23,998 bases of DNA from RGIG2041 sp045652745 (GTDB lineage: Bacteria; Bacillota; Clostridia; UBA1381; UMGS1253). Positions 21,757-23,998 of the stretch are shown piece after piece (position 1 is the first letter of the stretch; every line of letters begins with the position of its first letter). Where the stretch lies: the NCBI GenBank assembly GCA_045652745.1, contig JAZRUW010000010.1, forward strand, positions 1-23,998. The letters run 5' to 3'. A program made the position numbers and the translations under genes. Below the pieces are notes generated by a model. The model did not search any database, was not told the origin of the DNA, and was given only the letters and a program-made list of their open reading frames with translations.

Positions 21757-22734
21757 ATGAAATCAATTTACAAAGTCAATACGGAACTCAACATTCCTAT
21801 ATATCAACAGCTTGTGGACGCAATTTGTCTTGCGATAAAAAATGGTAGTCTCACATCGGGACAACAGCTTCCCACTGTTCAGGAAATGATTAAAGAGGTT
21901 GGAATAGCAAGAGGTACTGTGAAACGAGTATATGACGAACTTGAACGGATGGGACTTGTTGAAAAGGCGCAAGGGAGAGGTACTTTTGTAAAATATCAGC
22001 TGGCAAATTCAGGAAGCAGAAAAGAACAAGCTATGGCTGCTATTGATGAGGTACTTGACCGATTAGAAGGAATGGGACTTTCGCCGTCTGAGATAAACAT
22101 ATTTTTGAATCTGAAACTTCGTGAACGTTCTCAGGAGGAAACTCATGTAAAGGTCGCGGTGGTTGAATGCAATCCTGAAAATCTGTCACAGATGTCTGAA
22201 CAGCTTAGGCATATTGATGAGCTTGACTTATATTCTTATACATTTGACAGCATAAAACAGTATCCATATAAGCTGAGTGAGGATTTTGATCTCATTGTTA
22301 CAACATCTTTGCACTCTCAATATCTGGAAACTGTTGTTCCTGACAAAAAAAGAATAGCACGAGTGGCGCTAAGACCCTCTTCGCGTTGTTTGTCACATAT
22401 TATCAAACTTCGTGCAGGTGAAAAAATCGGCATTTTGGGATATAGTGTGCGCTTTGCGGAACTTATATATAATACTTGTGAAATGTATGCAGAAGATGTT
22501 ATTTTAAGCAATCCGCTGATTGCCGGTGATGGTGTATGCTTGGAAAAATATCTTAAGGGAAAAGATACGATTCTTGTTCCTAAAAATTACGAAAAATACT
22601 TTGATACCAATACTGTTAAGTCTATAGTGAAGTTCAAAGGTGATGTAATTGATTGCAATTACGAAATGGACGAGGGTTCTGTTCTGTACCTTGAAACTAA
22701 AATCAAAAAAATCCGAGACGAAAAAACGATTTAA
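21757..22734 (+). CDS. GntR-family regulator with an unusual C-terminal domain
   Basis: A 325-residue regulator. Residues about 5-75 are a classic GntR winged helix: NIPIYQQLVDAICLAIKNGSLTSGQQLPTVQEMI... then GIARGTVKRVYDELERMGLVEKAQGRGTFV. A short helical linker (80-120) follows. The C-terminal ~200 residues begin with a strand-turn pattern VKVAVVECNPENLSQM and continue with FDLIVTTSLHSQYLE and GEKIGILGYSVRFAELI, suggesting an alpha/beta effector domain, not the usual FCD, UTRA or aminotransferase domains. ATG 21757 follows GAGGGTG; the frame is open to 21718 but that part carries the operator. It lies between the lyase/hydratase operon and glmS, so it probably controls both and itself. The effector (glutamate or a pathway intermediate) is unknown. 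Confidence 0.85.
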   Translation: MKSIYKVNTELNIPIYQQLVDAICLAIKNGSLTSGQQLPTVQEMIKEVGIARGTVKRVYDELERMGLVEKAQGRGTFVKYQLANSGSRKEQAMAAIDEVLDRLEGMGLSPSEINIFLNLKLRERSQEETHVKVAVVECNPENLSQMSEQLRHIDELDLYSYTFDSIKQYPYKLSEDFDLIVTTSLHSQYLETVVPDKKRIARVALRPSSRCLSHIIKLRAGEKIGILGYSVRFAELIYNTCEMYAEDVILSNPLIAGDGVCLEKYLKGKDTILVPKNYEKYFDTNTVKSIVKFKGDVIDCNYEMDEGSVLYLETKIKKIRDEKTI

Positions 22735-22759
22735 AAATAATAAAAACACCATTTTTATC

Positions 22760-22788
22760 TTGACAAATGATATATCACATTGTATTAT
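22760..22788 (+). promoter_or_regulatory. Promoter of the glutamate mutase operon
   Basis: Consensus TTGACA (22760-22765), 17 bases, TATTAT (22783-22788). Confidence 0.72.
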
Positions 22789-22817
22789 ATAGATATATAA
22801 CAATTATAGTTATATCT
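22780..22817. promoter_or_regulatory. Candidate GntR operator at the glmS promoter
   Basis: TTGTATTATATA and TATATAACAA (22780-22803) form a spaced inverted repeat, and ATAAC...GTTAT (22797-22813) an overlapping one, spanning -10 to just past the start point. It shares TATATAACAATTA with the gntR palindrome and TTGTATTATATA with the citD promoter. Confidence 0.55.
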
Positions 22818-22841
22818 AAATTAATATAATGAGGTATTGAT

Positions 22842-23273
22842 ATGGATAACAGAGAAAAAAAAGTTCTGGTCATCGGCGTTATTGGCGCTGATGTTCATGC
22901 CGTAGGCAATAAGATTTTGTACCATGCTTTTACGGAAGCCGGTTTTGAAGTTGTTAACCTCGGTGTTATGGTTTCTCAGGAAGAGTACATTGCAGCAGCT
23001 ATAGAATCCAATGCAGATGCCATAGTTGTTTCTTCTCTTTACGGACAGGGGGAACTCGACTGTCGTGGTATGCGTGAAAAGTGTGATGAAGCAGGACTTA
23101 AAGGCATTCCCTTAATTGTTGGTGGCAATATCGTTATCGGCAAACAAAAATTTGAAGATGTGGAAAAACGCTTCGAGGCAATGGGCTTTGATCGGGCATT
23201 TCCGCCGGGTACTCCACCTGAGGCTGCTATACAAGCTCTCCGCGAGCTTTTAAACATGGATGGTGAAAATTAA
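22842..23273 (+). CDS. glmS: Glutamate (methylaspartate) mutase sigma subunit
   Basis: A 143-residue B12-binding subunit of adenosylcobalamin-dependent glutamate mutase, which rearranges L-glutamate to (2S,3S)-3-methylaspartate. The base-off/His-on motif DVHAVG (DxHxxG) is at about 17-22, followed by NLGVMVSQEEYIAAAI, AIVVSSLYGQGELDCRGM and IVGGNIVIGKQKFEDVEKRFEAMGFDRAFPPGT, all typical of GlmS/MutS and distinguishing it from methylmalonyl-CoA mutase domains. ATG 22842 follows GAGGT. It is first in an operon; glmL starts one base after its stop. The catalytic epsilon subunit (glmE) and methylaspartate ammonia-lyase are expected beyond the right edge. Confidence 0.95.
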   Translation: MDNREKKVLVIGVIGADVHAVGNKILYHAFTEAGFEVVNLGVMVSQEEYIAAAIESNADAIVVSSLYGQGELDCRGMREKCDEAGLKGIPLIVGGNIVIGKQKFEDVEKRFEAMGFDRAFPPGTPPEAAIQALRELLNMDGEN

Positions 23274-23274
23274 A

Positions 23275-23998
23275 ATGAAGAATGTCTTGCTGATTGATTT
23301 TGGCAGTACATATACAAAGCTTACGGCGGTAGATGTTGATAAAGCAGAGATTCTTGGAACAGCCACATCATATACCACAGTCCAGACTGACATAAATGAC
23401 GGTCTTAATGAAGGGCTTAAGGTTTTAAAACAAAAAACAGGAAAAATCAAGTATGATGCCTGTTATGCCTGTTCATCTGCTGCAGGAGGTCTTCGGATGG
23501 TTACAAGCGGTCTTGTGCCGGAGCTTACCGGAGAGGCTGCAAGGCTTGCAAGTCTTGGAGCGGGAGCCAAAACAGTAGGCATATATGCCTTTGAGTTGAC
23601 CGAGGAAGATATTGAGGAAATCAGTAAAACTAGTCCGGATATTTTCCTTCTGGTAGGCGGGACTGATGGTGGCAATAAGGAATGTATTGTGCATAATGCG
23701 AAAATGTTGGCAGATATGAAACCGGATTTCCCTATTGTAATTGCAGGTAACCGCACAGCGGCAAGAGAGTGTCAGGAGATTTTAAAGGACTGTGAGGTTT
23801 ATGTTTGTCCCAATGTAATGCCAAAATTCGGCGTACTTCAAATAGAGCCTGCTCAAAAGCAGATTCGTGAAATATTTCTAAATAGAATTATTCAGGCAAA
23901 GGGGTTAAGCAAAGCGACAGAACTTTTATCCGATATCATGATGCCCACACCATCTGCGGTGCTTCAGGCGGTGGAACTTCTTGCAAAGGGTTACGATG
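23275..23998 (+). CDS. glmL: Glutamate mutase accessory protein GlmL (MutL), cut by window end
   Basis: The first 241 residues of the ASKHA-fold ATPase-like protein encoded between the mutase subunits, thought to reactivate or protect the B12 enzyme. Visible motifs: the phosphate-1 loop MKNVLLIDFGSTYTKLTAVD at the start, CYACSSAAGGLRMVTSGLVPELTGEAARLASLGAGAK, PDIFLLVGGTDGGNKE (phosphate-2 type), FPIVIAGNRTAARE and VYVCPNVMPKFGVLQIEPA. The frame is open to the last base with no stop. ATG 23275 begins one base after the glmS TAA, with a weak binding site (GGATGGTGAAA), suggesting translational coupling. Full family length is about 460 residues, so about half is missing. Confidence 0.93.
   Translation, partial: MKNVLLIDFGSTYTKLTAVDVDKAEILGTATSYTTVQTDINDGLNEGLKVLKQKTGKIKYDACYACSSAAGGLRMVTSGLVPELTGEAARLASLGAGAKTVGIYAFELTEEDIEEISKTSPDIFLLVGGTDGGNKECIVHNAKMLADMKPDFPIVIAGNRTAARECQEILKDCEVYVCPNVMPKFGVLQIEPAQKQIREIFLNRIIQAKGLSKATELLSDIMMPTPSAVLQAVELLAKGYD

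Overview
The window looks like a chromosome segment from an anaerobic, gut-type Clostridia species (low-GC Gram-positive). This rests on strong AGGAGG-type ribosome binding sites, sigma-A promoters, intrinsic terminators, a RelQ-type alarmone synthetase, an ECF vitamin transporter under a cobalamin riboswitch, and genes of glutamate fermentation through 3-methylaspartate. No species is assigned. There is no rRNA, no complete tRNA, no CRISPR array and no insertion sequence.

Left part (1-13.4 kb; proline mostly CCG). GTP-type PEP carboxykinase enters from the left edge. A small cassette follows (a frameshifted conserved gene divergent from an Xre-type regulator), bracketed by two near-identical terminators. 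Then comes a very large secreted protein on the minus strand (tandem duplicated domains, heparinase II/III-like lyase region, copper-amine-oxidase-N type domain, F5/8C and Ig-like domains). A promoter-linked candidate structured RNA, a small (p)ppGpp synthetase, xanthine phosphoribosyltransferase and a YgjP-type metallopeptidase come next. A cobalamin riboswitch with a terminator then controls ecfT and a fused ATPase-ATPase-S-component gene, which together make up a likely vitamin B12 importer.

Junction (13.4-13.9 kb). This non-coding stretch holds an array of TCGATAT boxes alternating with tiny hairpins, a 12-bp-stem terminator, and a degenerate 3' half of tRNA-Leu. Codon usage changes across this point, so it may be the left boundary of an integrated island.

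Right part (13.9-24 kb; proline mostly CCT/CCA/CCC). A small eight-cysteine protein is followed by divergent citrate-lyase-type operons. On the minus strand are citC, a P-loop/AlaRS-additional-domain-like protein, and a citX-citG fusion. On the plus strand are citD, citE, citF and the two subunits of a class I fumarase-type hydratase. A GntR-type regulator follows, then glmS and the start of glmL (adenosylcobalamin-dependent glutamate mutase sigma subunit and its accessory protein). Read together, these genes fit the methylaspartate pathway: glutamate -> 3-methylaspartate -> mesaconate -> citramalate -> acetate + pyruvate. The 'citrate lyase' is then more likely citramalate lyase and the 'fumarase' more likely mesaconate hydratase. 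The B12 importer on the left would supply the cofactor for the mutase on the right. Palindromic AT-rich motifs at the gntR, glmS and cit promoters suggest one shared regulator.
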